NCBI RefSeq assembly: GCF_009759665.1 | Contig: NZ_WQNE01000012.1 | Coordinates: forward strand, 124,001-188,000 | Source: Bradyrhizobium cajani | GTDB lineage: Bacteria > Pseudomonadota > Alphaproteobacteria > Rhizobiales > Xanthobacteraceae | Direction of reading: 5' to 3' | Length of the DNA: 64,000 bases | Shown: piece by piece, positions 34,601 to 43,504 of the stretch | How positions within the stretch are numbered: the first letter of the stretch is position 1 | Layout: each line of letters opens with the position of its first letter | Made by a program: the position numbers and the translations under genes | The notes under the pieces: model-generated | Told to the model about the DNA's origin: nothing | Seen by the model: only the letters and a program-made list of their open reading frames with translations | Databases searched by the model: none

Positions 34601-34634
34601 GAAAAAAGAAAGGGCCGGCAATGATGCCGGCCCT
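34601..34634 (-). terminator. Rho-independent terminator after the outer-membrane protein gene
   Basis: A ten-base stem, AGGGCCGGCA/TGCCGGCCCT, closes a four-base loop and is followed on the minus strand by TTCTTTTTTC, 28 bases after the stop. Confidence 0.88.
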
Positions 34635-34661
34635 CTATCACGATAAGGTTTTGCTAACCGA

Positions 34662-35387
34662 TCAGTAGCGCGCGACCGGGCTTGCCCAGTTGAAACGGTA
34701 GTTGAGGCCCGCCTTGAAGGTATGGTCGTCGGTGGTGAAGTTGCCGGCGGCAACGAGCGGGGCGGGCGCGACAAAATGCGCGTCGCCGAAATTGTAGTAC
34801 TGATACTCGGCCTTGGCCGACCAGTTCGGCGCGAACATGTATTCGAGGCCGGCGCCGACGGTGTAGCCGTTGCGGTGGTCGCCATCGATGATGAAGCCGG
34901 TCGGCACGCCGCCCAGCGTCACCTTCTCGTTGTTGTCGGAATAGGCGTAGCCGCCCTTCACATAGAGGAGGCCCGGACCCCAGGTGTAGCCGACGCGGCC
35001 GGTGATCGAGCCGAGCCCGCGCTGTTCATTAGTGTAGGCATAGCCGCCCGGGAACGCCGCGCCGACATTGCCGGAGAGCCAGGAATACTGGCCCTCGACG
35101 CCGATCACGAAGCTCGGGCTGAACTGCCAGTCCGCACCGACCTGCACGCCGCCGAGGAAACGGCCGTTGCCGTTGTTGCCGGTGGAGAGGCCGTTGAAAT
35201 TATTGTCGCTGGAGAACGCACCGCCGACATGGGCGCCGAGATAGAAACCGGTCCAGTTGTAGATCGGCGCGACGTAGGCCGGCGCCGCCTTGTTGTAATA
35301 GGGGCGCGCACCGAGATCGGCGCCGACGGCCGGCGCAGCCGCGCTCACCATGAGCAGCGCAACGGTGGCAAACAGAATCTTCTTCAT
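34662..35387 (-). CDS. Outer-membrane beta-barrel protein (Omp25/31, porin-like family)
   Basis: A 241-residue protein with a signal peptide (MKKILFATVALLMVSAAAPAVGA-type, residues 1-23). The barrel has alternating strands, beginning YNWTGFYLGAHVGGAF and ending GLNYRFNW, with a last residue pattern (VARY) close to the aromatic C-terminal signal of barrels. TTGGAG lies before the chosen ATG. Family members are abundant rhizobial surface proteins with a structural rather than enzymatic role. Confidence 0.9.
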   Translation of the reverse strand: MKKILFATVALLMVSAAAPAVGADLGARPYYNKAAPAYVAPIYNWTGFYLGAHVGGAFSSDNNFNGLSTGNNGNGRFLGGVQVGADWQFSPSFVIGVEGQYSWLSGNVGAAFPGGYAYTNEQRGLGSITGRVGYTWGPGLLYVKGGYAYSDNNEKVTLGGVPTGFIIDGDHRNGYTVGAGLEYMFAPNWSAKAEYQYYNFGDAHFVAPAPLVAAGNFTTDDHTFKAGLNYRFNWASPVARY

Positions 35388-35612
35388 CGTCTCGAACTCC
35401 AACACGTAAGGTCCCCGGCAGGCGCGCTCTCCGCGCCGTCGTTGGTTTTGCAGATAGCTCGCTTTTGATGAAAATGCTGTCACATGCATGGCACAGCGGT
35501 GGCCAACCTAACTTATTGGACCACAAACGATTTTCGTACTTAATGCCGGCTTAAGAAATGCTGAAGGAAGGCTTAATCTCGCTCTGCTCGGGTAACCTGC
35601 GTGCGGTTCTCG

Positions 35613-35933
35613 TTAACCAAGACGGCGCCGCACTTCCTCGCGCATCTGCTCGCGAAAGGCCGCGCGCTTTGCCGGCCGGTCCTCCTCGCGCACGTCGTGA
35701 CGATCGAAGATGTCGAACTTCTCCAGGATCGGATAGCGCTCGCTCGCCATCGCGAGCACGCGCAGCACCTTGGTCGCGGATGGCGTCGGGCCGCTCACCT
35801 CCCAGCGCCGGATGGTGTCGGCGCCGCCCTTCTCCGGCAATCCGCAAAGCCTCGCCATATCGGCCGCGGTGAGCTTCCGCTCGAGGGTGTCGGAGAGGTC
35901 GTCGCGGAGTTGCTTCAGTTCGGGGCCGGTCAT
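35613..35933 (-). CDS. Small helix-turn-helix protein, possible DNA-binding regulator
   Basis: A 106-residue cytoplasmic protein. A helix-turn-helix of the XRE type is suggested by LTAADMARLCGLPEKGGADTI then RRWEVSGPTPSATKVLRVL, around residues 22-58. The C-terminal part is strongly basic and helical (EEDRPAKRAAFREQMREEVRRRLG). I chose the ATG giving MTGPELKQLRDDL because the domain begins there. It stands alone, with a 225-base gap to the outer-membrane gene. Its target is unknown. Confidence 0.65.
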   Translation of the reverse strand: MTGPELKQLRDDLSDTLERKLTAADMARLCGLPEKGGADTIRRWEVSGPTPSATKVLRVLAMASERYPILEKFDIFDRHDVREEDRPAKRAAFREQMREEVRRRLG

Positions 35934-36119
35934 GCTGCTCGCGTCCAGGGAAGTCTCTGAAAGCAATGCACTAACGCTGATTCGGGTCCATCCGAAGGCA
36001 CCGCGCGTGCGCTGCGGCACCTTCGCGCGCGCACGGAGTTATGAACGGGCACCTATGGAAATCTTCCGGCGAATGAACAGATGGCATTCAGGGGCGCGCA
36101 CCGGGCGAAAGGACCAGCC

Positions 36120-36404
36120 ATGACAACCATGAAACTCGCCATTGCCACACTCGTCGCTGCCGGGCTGCTCGCCGCGCCTTTCGCGGCTGAGGCCAAGAAG
36201 TACCGATCGAGCCGACATTACAGCACGCGTGTGGTGGCCCCGACATATGGAGGCACCGGATTGCCGGCAGCGCAGCCCAGCGCGTCCTACGGGTCGTCCG
36301 GACAGACCGTCGGGACGGTCACGGCGCCGTCGATCGGATCGTACAACTGGCCGTCGGTCGGCGTGACCAATTCGGTTCCGACCTGGAGCAACACCACCAG
36401 ATAG
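36120..36404 (+). CDS. Small secreted protein of unknown function
   Basis: A 94-residue protein with a clear signal peptide (MKLAIATLVAAGLLAAPFAAEA), then a basic start (KKYRSSRHYSTR) and a low-complexity Ser/Gly/Thr/Pro region without domains. GAAAGGA lies before the ATG. Two in-frame ATGs occur; the second, three codons on, is possible. It is probably a periplasmic or surface peptide. Confidence 0.6.
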   Translation: MTTMKLAIATLVAAGLLAAPFAAEAKKYRSSRHYSTRVVAPTYGGTGLPAAQPSASYGSSGQTVGTVTAPSIGSYNWPSVGVTNSVPTWSNTTR

Positions 36405-36454
36405 AAAGCACGCCAGTATCGAGAGCACCTGCGCGAGGCGCGAGCTGCTGCTGG

Positions 36455-37384
36455 TCAATGCGTGCCCGTCGCAGGGCCGGAGAGCAAGTAGAGCGCGATC
36501 AGCAATGTCCCGACCGACAGCATCGTCGTGATCGAAACCGTGGCCGCGACAAGCTTTTCCTCAACCTTGTGCTCGTGCGCCAGCACGTAGACGGTTTTCG
36601 CGGTCGGCACCGCCGCGCATATGACGGCGGCGACGGTGTAGAGGGGATTGAGGCCCAGCACGACACAAAGTCCGTAGACGATCAGCGGCATCGCGATCAG
36701 CTTCACGGCCGCGAGCGCGAACGACGCGGTGAGGTTGGACCGCAGGCCTTCGATCGACAGGCCGAGCCCGATGGCGAACAGCGCGCAGGGCGTGAGCGCG
36801 GCCGCGACCATGTTCAGATAGGCCGCGACCGGTGCGGGGATCGGCAGGCCCGTGATCGCCCACACCAGACCAACCAGCGTCGACAAGACCATCGGATTGA
36901 GCAGGATTTGCTTTGCGAGGCCGGCGGAATGCGCCGGCCCGTGCGTGTCCCTTTCCAGCAGGATGACCGTGATCGGAAACATCACCGCGGCCACGAAGAC
37001 CGTCGCCACCGCGGCGGGCAGGACGGCAGGCTGCCCGTAGATCGCGTGCAGGACCGGCAGCGCCACGAAACCGGTGTTTGTCATCGCCGCCGCCATGCCA
37101 TGGATCGTGCTGCTGGCGAGATCGTGCTTTGCGCGCGCGGCCACGAAGACGAGCGCGAAGCAGAGCAGGGAGCCGCCGCCGAAGGCGAGCAGGAAGCGCC
37201 ACTCCAGCAGATTGCGCGCCGGCTCCTGCGCGATCGTGACGATGAGCAGCGCCGGCATCGCCACATTGTAGGCGAAATGCACCAGCGCGTCCGCAAGCGT
37301 GCGGGAGAGATAGCCGAGCGCGCCGGCCAGCCATCCGGTGACGATGATTGCGAATACGGGAAGAACGAGGCTCGCGACTTGCAT
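36455..37384 (-). CDS. AEC family transporter (auxin efflux carrier type)
   Basis: A 309-residue inner-membrane protein with about ten membrane helices, arranged as two halves around a cytoplasmic loop near 150-160. The family pattern AAMTNTGFVALPVL and the second half NMVAAALTPCALFAIGLGLS are typical. Members export or import small organic acids or related compounds; the substrate cannot be read here. AAGGGGGA lies before the chosen ATG. Confidence 0.88.
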   Translation of the reverse strand: MQVASLVLPVFAIIVTGWLAGALGYLSRTLADALVHFAYNVAMPALLIVTIAQEPARNLLEWRFLLAFGGGSLLCFALVFVAARAKHDLASSTIHGMAAAMTNTGFVALPVLHAIYGQPAVLPAAVATVFVAAVMFPITVILLERDTHGPAHSAGLAKQILLNPMVLSTLVGLVWAITGLPIPAPVAAYLNMVAAALTPCALFAIGLGLSIEGLRSNLTASFALAAVKLIAMPLIVYGLCVVLGLNPLYTVAAVICAAVPTAKTVYVLAHEHKVEEKLVAATVSITTMLSVGTLLIALYLLSGPATGTH

Positions 37385-37469
37385 CCGGCTTCCCCCTTGC
37401 TGCCAATGGCCGCAGCAAAGGTTAGCCCGGTGCCGGATCGTCGTCACCCTGGGAGTGGCGGTCCGCCGC

Positions 37470-37679
37470 TTAGATTCCCCGGCCGGCCTGTTGGCCGATC
37501 ACGCACCGCCACGCCGCCAGGCGTTCGGCTGGATGCTGGTTCATCCATTCGGCGAGTTGCGGGGCGCCCATCAGGCAGGATTGCACCGAGATCTGAGCGA
37601 AGTCCGAGGTGGTCACGATCTGCTCGTGACAATTGGTCGGAGAGGCGAGGCTGCAAAGCACGGCGATGATCTTGATCAC
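37470..37679 (-). CDS. Small conserved-looking Cys-containing protein of unknown function
   Basis: A 69-residue protein starting from GTG, reading (M)IKIIAVLCSLASPTNCHEQ and then a 50-residue domain ending AWRCVIGQQAGRGI. It has four Cys residues, three of them after residue 15, which could form disulphides if exported; the N terminus is signal-like but short. The GTG overlaps the stop of the gene upstream as GTGA, so translation is coupled to it. Confidence 0.65.
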   Translation of the reverse strand: MIKIIAVLCSLASPTNCHEQIVTTSDFAQISVQSCLMGAPQLAEWMNQHPAERLAAWRCVIGQQAGRGI

Positions 37680-37852
37680 GACAGGTTACCCCCGTCGCGG
37701 CCGGCGAATGTGCGACCGACCGCCGGCTTTCCCTGCCCCTCGCTCGCCGGATCAGCCGGCGGGAAGATGCTATCGTAGATGGCGCGTGCCTCCTCGATGA
37801 GGCGTGCTCGCTCGCGCTCGGACTTTGAGACAAATCGAATAACTTCGCCCAT
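37676..37852 (-). CDS. Small charged protein, first gene of a two-gene unit
   Basis: A 58-residue protein beginning MGEVIRFVSKSERERARL, with a helical first half (to about residue 30) and a Gly/Pro-rich end. CGGAG lies nine bases before the ATG. Its stop overlaps the GTG start of the 69-residue gene by four bases. It is easily missed because a longer, non-coding frame covers it. Its function is unknown. An operator-like inverted repeat lies 25 bases upstream. Confidence 0.6.
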   Translation of the reverse strand: MGEVIRFVSKSERERARLIEEARAIYDSIFPPADPASEGQGKPAVGRTFAGRDGGNLS

Positions 37853-38210
37853 GTTGGCTCCGAATATTCCGTCATGAGATGACGTTGATCATTCAATCGT
37901 CATCTATGGTGCCGCCTTCGGCTTTGAAGCGGGCAGCCGGTCACGACGGATAAAAAGCGCGTGACCGCCCTGCATGATCCCAGCGGCTCGGTGTGTCTCG
38001 CGCGCCAGGTTGTGAAATCGTCCACTACGTCACGTTCGTTGTGCGGCCTCGGCCGGCGCGCGAACGATTGTTGGTGTCAGCTTACCCGTTGCTGCCATCA
38101 GCAAGCATCGTCTCGCGAAGCGAATGCTGCTCGATCGAATATGTTTCGTCCCGTGCAGCGCGCAAGTTTTTGGAACCATCACGAAGATCGATGAACGACG
38201 ACAAGCCGCC
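37853..38210. other. Intergenic region (358 bases) upstream of the small two-gene unit
   Basis: It holds the inverted repeat at 37877-37905 and otherwise nothing I can assign. The rest, up to the end of the ABC ATPase gene, has short frames of unusual composition and no ribosome binding sites. It may be decayed sequence. Confidence 0.4.
37877..37905. promoter_or_regulatory. Operator-like inverted repeat
   Basis: AGATGACG at 37877-37884 and CGTCATCT at 37898-37905 are perfect 8-base arms around TTGATCATTCAAT. It lies 25 bases upstream of the 58-residue gene and probably overlaps its promoter. The inner TTGA-N4-TCAA is two bases too short for a FixK site. Confidence 0.5.
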
Positions 38211-39833
38211 TCACGCCGCCGGCGCACGCTCCTTCCGCCCCGGCACCGCCGCCAGCAGTTCGCGCGTGTAATCGTGCTCGGGCGCGGCGAAGAGTTGCGT
38301 GGTCGGCTTCAACTCGACGATGGCGCCGCGTTGCATCACCGCGATGCGGTCGCAGATTTGCGCGGCGACGCGCAGATCATGGGTGATGAACAGCATCGAG
38401 AGGCCGAGGCGCGCCTTGAGGTCTTCGAGCAGTCTCAAGACCTGCGCCTGCACGGAGACGTCGAGCGCGGAGACCGCCTCGTCAGCGACGATGATCTCCG
38501 GTTCGAGCGCGAGCGCGCGCGCGATGCCGATGCGCTGGCGCTGGCCGCCGGAGAATTCATGCGGATAGCGCTCCAGCGCGCCGGTGTCCAAGCCGACCAT
38601 CTTGAGGAGATCGCGGGCGCGGTCGAACGCGACCTTCGGATCGGTACCAGCCGCGATCGGGCCGTCGGCGATGATGTGGCCGATCTTGCGGCGCGGATTG
38701 AGCGAGGCAAACGGATCCTGGAAGATCATCTGGATGCGATGGCGCTCGGCGCGCAGCGCCCTGCCGGACAGGGAAGTGAGGTCGGTGTCGCCGATCCGCA
38801 CCGTGCCGCGGTCGGCTTCGATCAGCCGCATCACCAGGCGCGCCACCGACGATTTGCCGGAGCCGGATTCGCCGACGAGGCCGAGCGTCTCGCCCTTGAG
38901 GATGCTGAAATTGACCGCGCGCGCGGCATCGACGCGGCGATCCTCGCGGAACCAGCCGCCCGAGGTCACGTAGGTCTTGTCGAGCCCGATCACCTCGACC
39001 GCCCTGGCCTGATCGTCCAGCGGCGCGCGTGCCGGCGGGTCCATCGACGGCACGGCGGCGAGCAGCGCCTTGGTGTAGTCGTGCTGCGGCTCCTTGAGGA
39101 CGGTCGCGGCCGGACCTTCCTCCACGACCTTGCCGTGGCGGAGCACCACGACCTGGTCGGCGATGTCGGCGACCACGCCGAAATCGTGGGTGATGAACAT
39201 CACCGCCATGTTGCGGTTGCGCTGGAGATTGCGGATCAGCTTGAGAATCTGCGCCTGCGTGGTGACGTCGAGAGCGGTAGTCGGCTCGTCGGCGACCAGC
39301 ACGGCCGGCTCGAGCGCGAGCGCCATCGCGATCATGGCGCGCTGGCGCTGGCCGCCGGAGAGCTGGTGCGGATAGGCGCGCACGATGCGCTCGGGATCAG
39401 GCAGGCCGACCTCGCGTGCCAATGCGAGCGCTCTCGCGCGCCGCTCCTTCGGCGTCAGCAGGCCGTGCGCTTCGAACATCTCCGCCATCTGGTCGCCGAT
39501 CCGCATCAACGGATTGAGCGCGGTCATCGGCTCCTGGAAAATCATCGCGAGCCGGCGGCCGCGCAGATCGCGCCAGCCATCGTCGTCGAGCTTGAGCAGG
39601 TCGCGGCCTTCGAACTGAATTTCGCCGGAGGCGATGGACACCGTGTCCGGCAACAGCCCCATCAGCGCATGCGCGCACATCGACTTGCCCGAGCCGGATT
39701 CGCCGACGACGCAGACGATCTTGCCGGGTCGCAGATCGAGCGAGACGCCATCGACGGCGAAGGGACGCTCGGCGCCCTTGGGCAGCGCGATCCGCAGGTT
39801 CCTGATCGAGACGGCGGGCGGAACGGTCATCAT
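38211..39833 (-). CDS. Peptide ABC importer, fused double ATPase (DppD-DppF type)
   Basis: A 540-residue cytoplasmic ATPase with two NBDs. The first has GESGSGKS at 44-51, LSGGQRQRAMIAMALALEP and LVADEPTTALD. The second has GESGSGKSS near residue 330, FSGGQRQRIGIARALALEP and IVADEAVSALD, where Ala replaces the usual Pro of DEP. I chose the ATG at 39833, which overlaps the permease stop as TGATG and has GAGGGA upstream. It is the last gene of a four-gene importer operon. Confidence 0.9.
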   Translation of the reverse strand: MMTVPPAVSIRNLRIALPKGAERPFAVDGVSLDLRPGKIVCVVGESGSGKSMCAHALMGLLPDTVSIASGEIQFEGRDLLKLDDDGWRDLRGRRLAMIFQEPMTALNPLMRIGDQMAEMFEAHGLLTPKERRARALALAREVGLPDPERIVRAYPHQLSGGQRQRAMIAMALALEPAVLVADEPTTALDVTTQAQILKLIRNLQRNRNMAVMFITHDFGVVADIADQVVVLRHGKVVEEGPAATVLKEPQHDYTKALLAAVPSMDPPARAPLDDQARAVEVIGLDKTYVTSGGWFREDRRVDAARAVNFSILKGETLGLVGESGSGKSSVARLVMRLIEADRGTVRIGDTDLTSLSGRALRAERHRIQMIFQDPFASLNPRRKIGHIIADGPIAAGTDPKVAFDRARDLLKMVGLDTGALERYPHEFSGGQRQRIGIARALALEPEIIVADEAVSALDVSVQAQVLRLLEDLKARLGLSMLFITHDLRVAAQICDRIAVMQRGAIVELKPTTQLFAAPEHDYTRELLAAVPGRKERAPAA

Positions 39834-40672
39834 CAGCGTCCCTCGCGCGAAAGGCGCGGATTGAGCGCGTCGTTGAGGCCTTCGCCGATCAAATTGAGGC
39901 CGAGCACCGAGATCAGGATGGCGACGCCGGGAAACACGGTGATCCACCAGGCTTGGCGGATCACGGTGCGACCGGCGCCGACCATGTAGCCCCAGGAGAT
40001 CAGATTGGGATCGCCGAGGCCGAGGAACGACAGCGAGGATTCCAGCAGGATCGCGGTCGCCACCATCAGCGAGGCGAGCACGATCACCGGTGACAGCGCG
40101 TTGGGCAGGATCTCGCGCAGGATGATCCAGGTGTTGCTCTGGCCGGTGACCACGGCGGCCTGGACATATTCGCGCGTGCGCAGCGACAGCACCTCGCCGC
40201 GCACGAGGCGGGCGACCGGCGGCCAGCTCACCACTGCGATCGAGGCCACGATCGAATAGATCGAGGGTTGCAGGATCGCGACCAGCACGATCGCGAGCGC
40301 GAAGCTCGGAATGGTCTGGAAGAATTCGGTGAAGCGCATCAGCGCGTCGTCGACCTTGCCGCCGAAATAGCCGGCCATGGCGCCGATCGGCACGCCGACG
40401 AGCAGCGCGACCAGCGTTGAGACGAGACCGACCAGCAGCGAGACCCGCGCGCCAAAAATCATGCCGGCGAACACGTCTCGGCCGAGCGCATCGGTGCCGA
40501 GCGGCACGGCCGAGAGCGTGAAGGGCGGCAGGAACGGCCGCTGCACCATGCGCCAGGGCGAGTTCGGGAACAGCATGGGCCCGAACACCGCGACGGAGAT
40601 CGCCAGCAGCAGGATGATGAGCCCGATGACGCCGCTCGGGCTCTTCAGCATCGATTTCCAGAACTGTTTCAT
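39833..40672 (-). CDS. Peptide ABC importer permease (DppC type)
   Basis: A 279-residue inner-membrane permease. It has an N-terminal helix (GLIILLLAISVAVFGPMLF), the short OppC-like periplasmic stretch PLGTDALGRDVFAGMIFGAR, and the EAA coupling motif in REYVQAAVVTGQSNTWIILR then ILPNA. I chose the ATG at 40672 because it overlaps the previous stop as ATGA; the frame is open further upstream but antisense-like. Confidence 0.9.
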   Translation of the reverse strand: MKQFWKSMLKSPSGVIGLIILLLAISVAVFGPMLFPNSPWRMVQRPFLPPFTLSAVPLGTDALGRDVFAGMIFGARVSLLVGLVSTLVALLVGVPIGAMAGYFGGKVDDALMRFTEFFQTIPSFALAIVLVAILQPSIYSIVASIAVVSWPPVARLVRGEVLSLRTREYVQAAVVTGQSNTWIILREILPNALSPVIVLASLMVATAILLESSLSFLGLGDPNLISWGYMVGAGRTVIRQAWWITVFPGVAILISVLGLNLIGEGLNDALNPRLSREGR

Positions 40673-41640
40673 GAGGCGAATTCGATGCGCGGATCGACCA
40701 GGCGGTAAACGAGGTCGGTGATGAGATTGAAGATCAGCACCATCGCGGAGCAGATCACGAAGACGCCGAGCAGCAGATTGTAGTCGCGCTGCAAGAGCGC
40801 GTCGTACATCAGGCGCCCGATGCCGGGCCAGGCGAACACGGTCTCGGTGATGACGGCGCCGCCGATCAGCGTGCCGGAATGCACGCCGGCAAGCGTCACG
40901 ACAGGGAGCAGCGCGTTGCGCAGCACGTGACGGCGCTGGATCACGGCGTCGGAGAGGCCCTTCGCGCGCGCGGTCTTGACGAAGTCGAGGCGCTTCACCT
41001 CCAGCATCGAGGCGCGTGTCATTCGGGTATAGGTCGCCATGAAGAACAGGCCCAGCGTCATCGCCGGCATGATCAGATGTTTCACGACGTCGACAACGTG
41101 GCCAAGACCCGTGAGGTTGGCGCCGACGGTCTCGTAGCCGAAGCTCGGTAGCCAATCCGTGGTGACCGAGAACAGCAGGATCCCCATCAGAGCCACCCAG
41201 AAGATCGGCATGGCGTAGAAGATCAGCGCAAAGATGGTGATGGCCGTGTCGAGGAAGGTTCCGGCAAATCGCGCGGCGAAGGTGCCGAAGAGAATGCCGA
41301 GCATGAGCGAGATCGCAAACGCGGTCAGTGTCAGCAACAGTGTCGCTGGCAGTCGTTCGCCAATCAGCTTTGCGACCGGCGCCTGCTGGCGGAAGGAGAA
41401 GCCGAGGTCGAGGGTGACGACACCCTTGACGTAGATGAAGAGCTGCTCGGGCAGCGGCTTGTCGAGGCCGAACTTTTCCCGGAGCTGTTTGACGAAGATC
41501 TGGTCACTGGCGCCGGCCTCGCCCGCCATCACGACCGCGGGGTCGCCGGGCGCAAGCCGGATCAGGAAGAAATTGAGGACGACGATCGCGAGCAGGACGA
41601 TCACGCCCTTCAGGACACGCTGAGCGACGAAGGAGAGCAT
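40669..41640 (-). CDS. Peptide ABC importer permease (DppB type)
   Basis: A 323-residue permease and partner of the DppC-type protein. It begins with the family N terminus LSFVAQRVLKGVIVLLAIVV and FFLIRLAPGDPAVVMAGE, and contains the EAA loop LDFVKTARAKGLSDAVIQRR. About six membrane helices are seen. It is second in the operon, after a 97-base spacer with a long palindrome. Confidence 0.91.
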   Translation of the reverse strand: MLSFVAQRVLKGVIVLLAIVVLNFFLIRLAPGDPAVVMAGEAGASDQIFVKQLREKFGLDKPLPEQLFIYVKGVVTLDLGFSFRQQAPVAKLIGERLPATLLLTLTAFAISLMLGILFGTFAARFAGTFLDTAITIFALIFYAMPIFWVALMGILLFSVTTDWLPSFGYETVGANLTGLGHVVDVVKHLIMPAMTLGLFFMATYTRMTRASMLEVKRLDFVKTARAKGLSDAVIQRRHVLRNALLPVVTLAGVHSGTLIGGAVITETVFAWPGIGRLMYDALLQRDYNLLLGVFVICSAMVLIFNLITDLVYRLVDPRIEFAS

Positions 41641-41695
41641 CTTAGAGAGTCATCTTGGTAAGGTGACTTTGTAGCCACGGAGACCAGTGCGCCTC

Positions 41696-41719
41696 CCTCT
41701 CCCCGCGCGCGGGGAGAGG
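41696..41719. repeat. Perfect 24-base palindrome between binding-protein and permease genes
   Basis: CCTCTCCCCGCG is followed directly by its reverse complement, CGCGGGGAGAGG. It lies 18 bases after the binding-protein stop, within the operon. Such a hairpin could protect the binding-protein mRNA and limit read-through to the permeases. It is also one of the dispersed CCTCTCCCC repeats of this window. Confidence 0.75.
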
Positions 41720-41737
41720 TGAAGGTGAGAGCAGGGC

Positions 41738-43288
41738 TCACTTGTCGAGCCATGCGTCCTTGAAGCCGTCGTTGACCCCGATCCCCGTGGTGATCAGGTT
41801 CTTGACCTTGCAGCGCGTGATCGTCGGGAACTGCAGCTCGAGCATCCACGCCACCGGCACGTCCTCGACCAGGATCTTCTGCGCCTTCTCGTAGATCTCC
41901 TTGCGCTTGGAGTCCGGGGTCGCGACCGCACCGTCGGCGAACAGCTTGTCGATCTCCGGGTTGGAGTAGCCTTCGACGTTGTTGAAGATCTGGCCTTTGG
42001 CGATGGCGCTGGAGACGTAGTTGCGGCCGACGCCGAGGGCGGGATCGCCGTACTGGTAGAGATAGGTGAAGGCGATGTCGTAGTCCCAGTCGCCGATCTT
42101 CTGGTTGCCGCCGGCAACGTCGGTGGCGATCGTCTCGATGCTGATGCCGACGTCCTGGAGGTTCTGCTTCACGGCTTCACCCCAGCGCTGCCAGGTCTCG
42201 CCATAGGCGAGCGGCAACAGGCGGATCTTCTCGCCCTTGTAGCCGGCTTCCTTCAGCAGCGCCTTGGCCTTGGCCGGATCGTAAGGGTATTTCGGCACGT
42301 TGTCGGTGTAGTACTTGATGGTCGAGGCCGACGGGCCGGTCGCGACCTTGCCGAGCCCGTTCCAGATCACGTCCTTGGCGAAGTCGCGGTCGATCGCATA
42401 CATGATCGCCTGCCGCACCCGCTTGTCGGCGAGCGGGCCCTGGCGGTTGTTCAGCCACAGCCAGGCCAGCGGCGAGAAGAACTCCCAGCCGGCGCCGGTG
42501 ACGCAGGTGTCCTTCAGCTTGGACAGGCGCGGCACGTCGAAATTCTCGACCGAGCCGCCGGGCAGCACGTCGACCTTGCCGGTCTCGTACGCCACCGAGC
42601 GCGCAGCGGCGTCGGGGATGATCTGCCAGTAGATCTCGTCGATATAGGGCTTGCCCTTCTCGTAATAGTTCGGGTTCTTGACCAGGCGGATGAACGCGCC
42701 CTTCTGCCATTCCTTGAACATGAAGGGACCGGTGCCGACAGGGGCGTTGTTGTAGGGATTGGTCTTCCAGTCGGTGCCTTCATAGAGATGCTTCGGCACC
42801 ATCGGCATCGAGCCGACCTCGAAGATGCCGAGGAACGGGCCGAACGGCTGCTTCAGCGTGAACACCACGGTGTGGTCGTCGGGCGCCTCGACCTTGTCGA
42901 CCTGCGCGAGATTGTTACGGGCGCGCGCATGCGTCTGCTTCAGCATCTCGACCGAGAACAGCACGTCGGCGGCGGTGAAGGGCTTGCCGTCATGCCAGGT
43001 GACGCCCTTGCGGAGCTTGAAGGTGTAGGTCCTGGCGTCCTCGCTCACGCTCCAGCTCTCGGCGAGCTCCGGCTGCGGCTCGAGCTTGGGGCTGTAGCGC
43101 AGCAGCCCTTCGAAGATGTTGCCCGACACCATCTGGGTGGGACCGTTCTGGACCATCGCAAGCATCAGGCCCGGCGGCTCGGGTTGAATCACGGCATTGA
43201 TCACGCCCCCCGTTTTCGGCTCCTGCGCCAGTGCCGAGGCCGTGAGGCCGCAAGCCAGGAGAAGACCAAGCAACACTCGTTTTGGCAT
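41738..43288 (-). CDS. Peptide ABC importer substrate-binding protein (family 5)
   Basis: A 516-residue periplasmic protein with a signal peptide (LLGLLLACGLTASALAQ). Family 5 features are NIFEGLLRYSPKLEPQPELA, ESWSVSEDARTYTFKLRKGV and WHDGKPFTAADVLFS. It captures peptides, opines or similar solutes and heads the operon. The TetR gene is transcribed away from it across 216 bases. Confidence 0.92.
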   Translation of the reverse strand: MPKRVLLGLLLACGLTASALAQEPKTGGVINAVIQPEPPGLMLAMVQNGPTQMVSGNIFEGLLRYSPKLEPQPELAESWSVSEDARTYTFKLRKGVTWHDGKPFTAADVLFSVEMLKQTHARARNNLAQVDKVEAPDDHTVVFTLKQPFGPFLGIFEVGSMPMVPKHLYEGTDWKTNPYNNAPVGTGPFMFKEWQKGAFIRLVKNPNYYEKGKPYIDEIYWQIIPDAAARSVAYETGKVDVLPGGSVENFDVPRLSKLKDTCVTGAGWEFFSPLAWLWLNNRQGPLADKRVRQAIMYAIDRDFAKDVIWNGLGKVATGPSASTIKYYTDNVPKYPYDPAKAKALLKEAGYKGEKIRLLPLAYGETWQRWGEAVKQNLQDVGISIETIATDVAGGNQKIGDWDYDIAFTYLYQYGDPALGVGRNYVSSAIAKGQIFNNVEGYSNPEIDKLFADGAVATPDSKRKEIYEKAQKILVEDVPVAWMLELQFPTITRCKVKNLITTGIGVNDGFKDAWLDK

Positions 43289-43481
43289 GTCGTATCTTTC
43301 TCAAGCGAGACCAGCCGTAAGCGCTTCGCAACGTCCTCGCGCGCAAAGCGACGGCCGGCCCATCCCAGTCCCCATCCGATATCGAGGCTCACATAGTCTC
43401 GTTCGGCGCTGCAAGATGAAAGTCTCGACAGTGTTCGCACAAAAAATGTACAGCGCGTCCTGTTTTCGCTTGATTCATTCT

Positions 43482-43498
43482 CTTGTCACGGAGACAAG
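43482..43498. promoter_or_regulatory. Probable TetR operator overlapping the ribosome binding site
   Basis: CTTGTC-acgga-GACAAG, a perfect 6-5-6 inverted repeat, ends six bases before the TetR ATG and covers its CGGAG site. Binding here would block the regulator gene itself and could reach the divergent importer promoter. Confidence 0.5.
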
Positions 43499-43504
43499 TC
43501 GGCC

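Noticed and set aside
37444..37896. A 150-codon frame on the minus strand over the small two-gene unit.
   Set aside because: It crosses two overlapping small genes that have proper starts and coupled stops; its own translation is low in structure and has no start site.
37885..37896. TTGATCATTCAA as a third FixK box.
   Set aside because: The half sites are two bases too close (TTGA-N4-TCAA instead of TTGAT-N4-ATCAA), so it is better read as part of the larger dyad.
39834..41155. A longer start for the DppC-type permease, near 41155.
   Set aside because: The extra 160 residues run antisense-like through the DppB-type gene in another frame, while the ATG at 40672 overlaps its stop and begins at the family N terminus.
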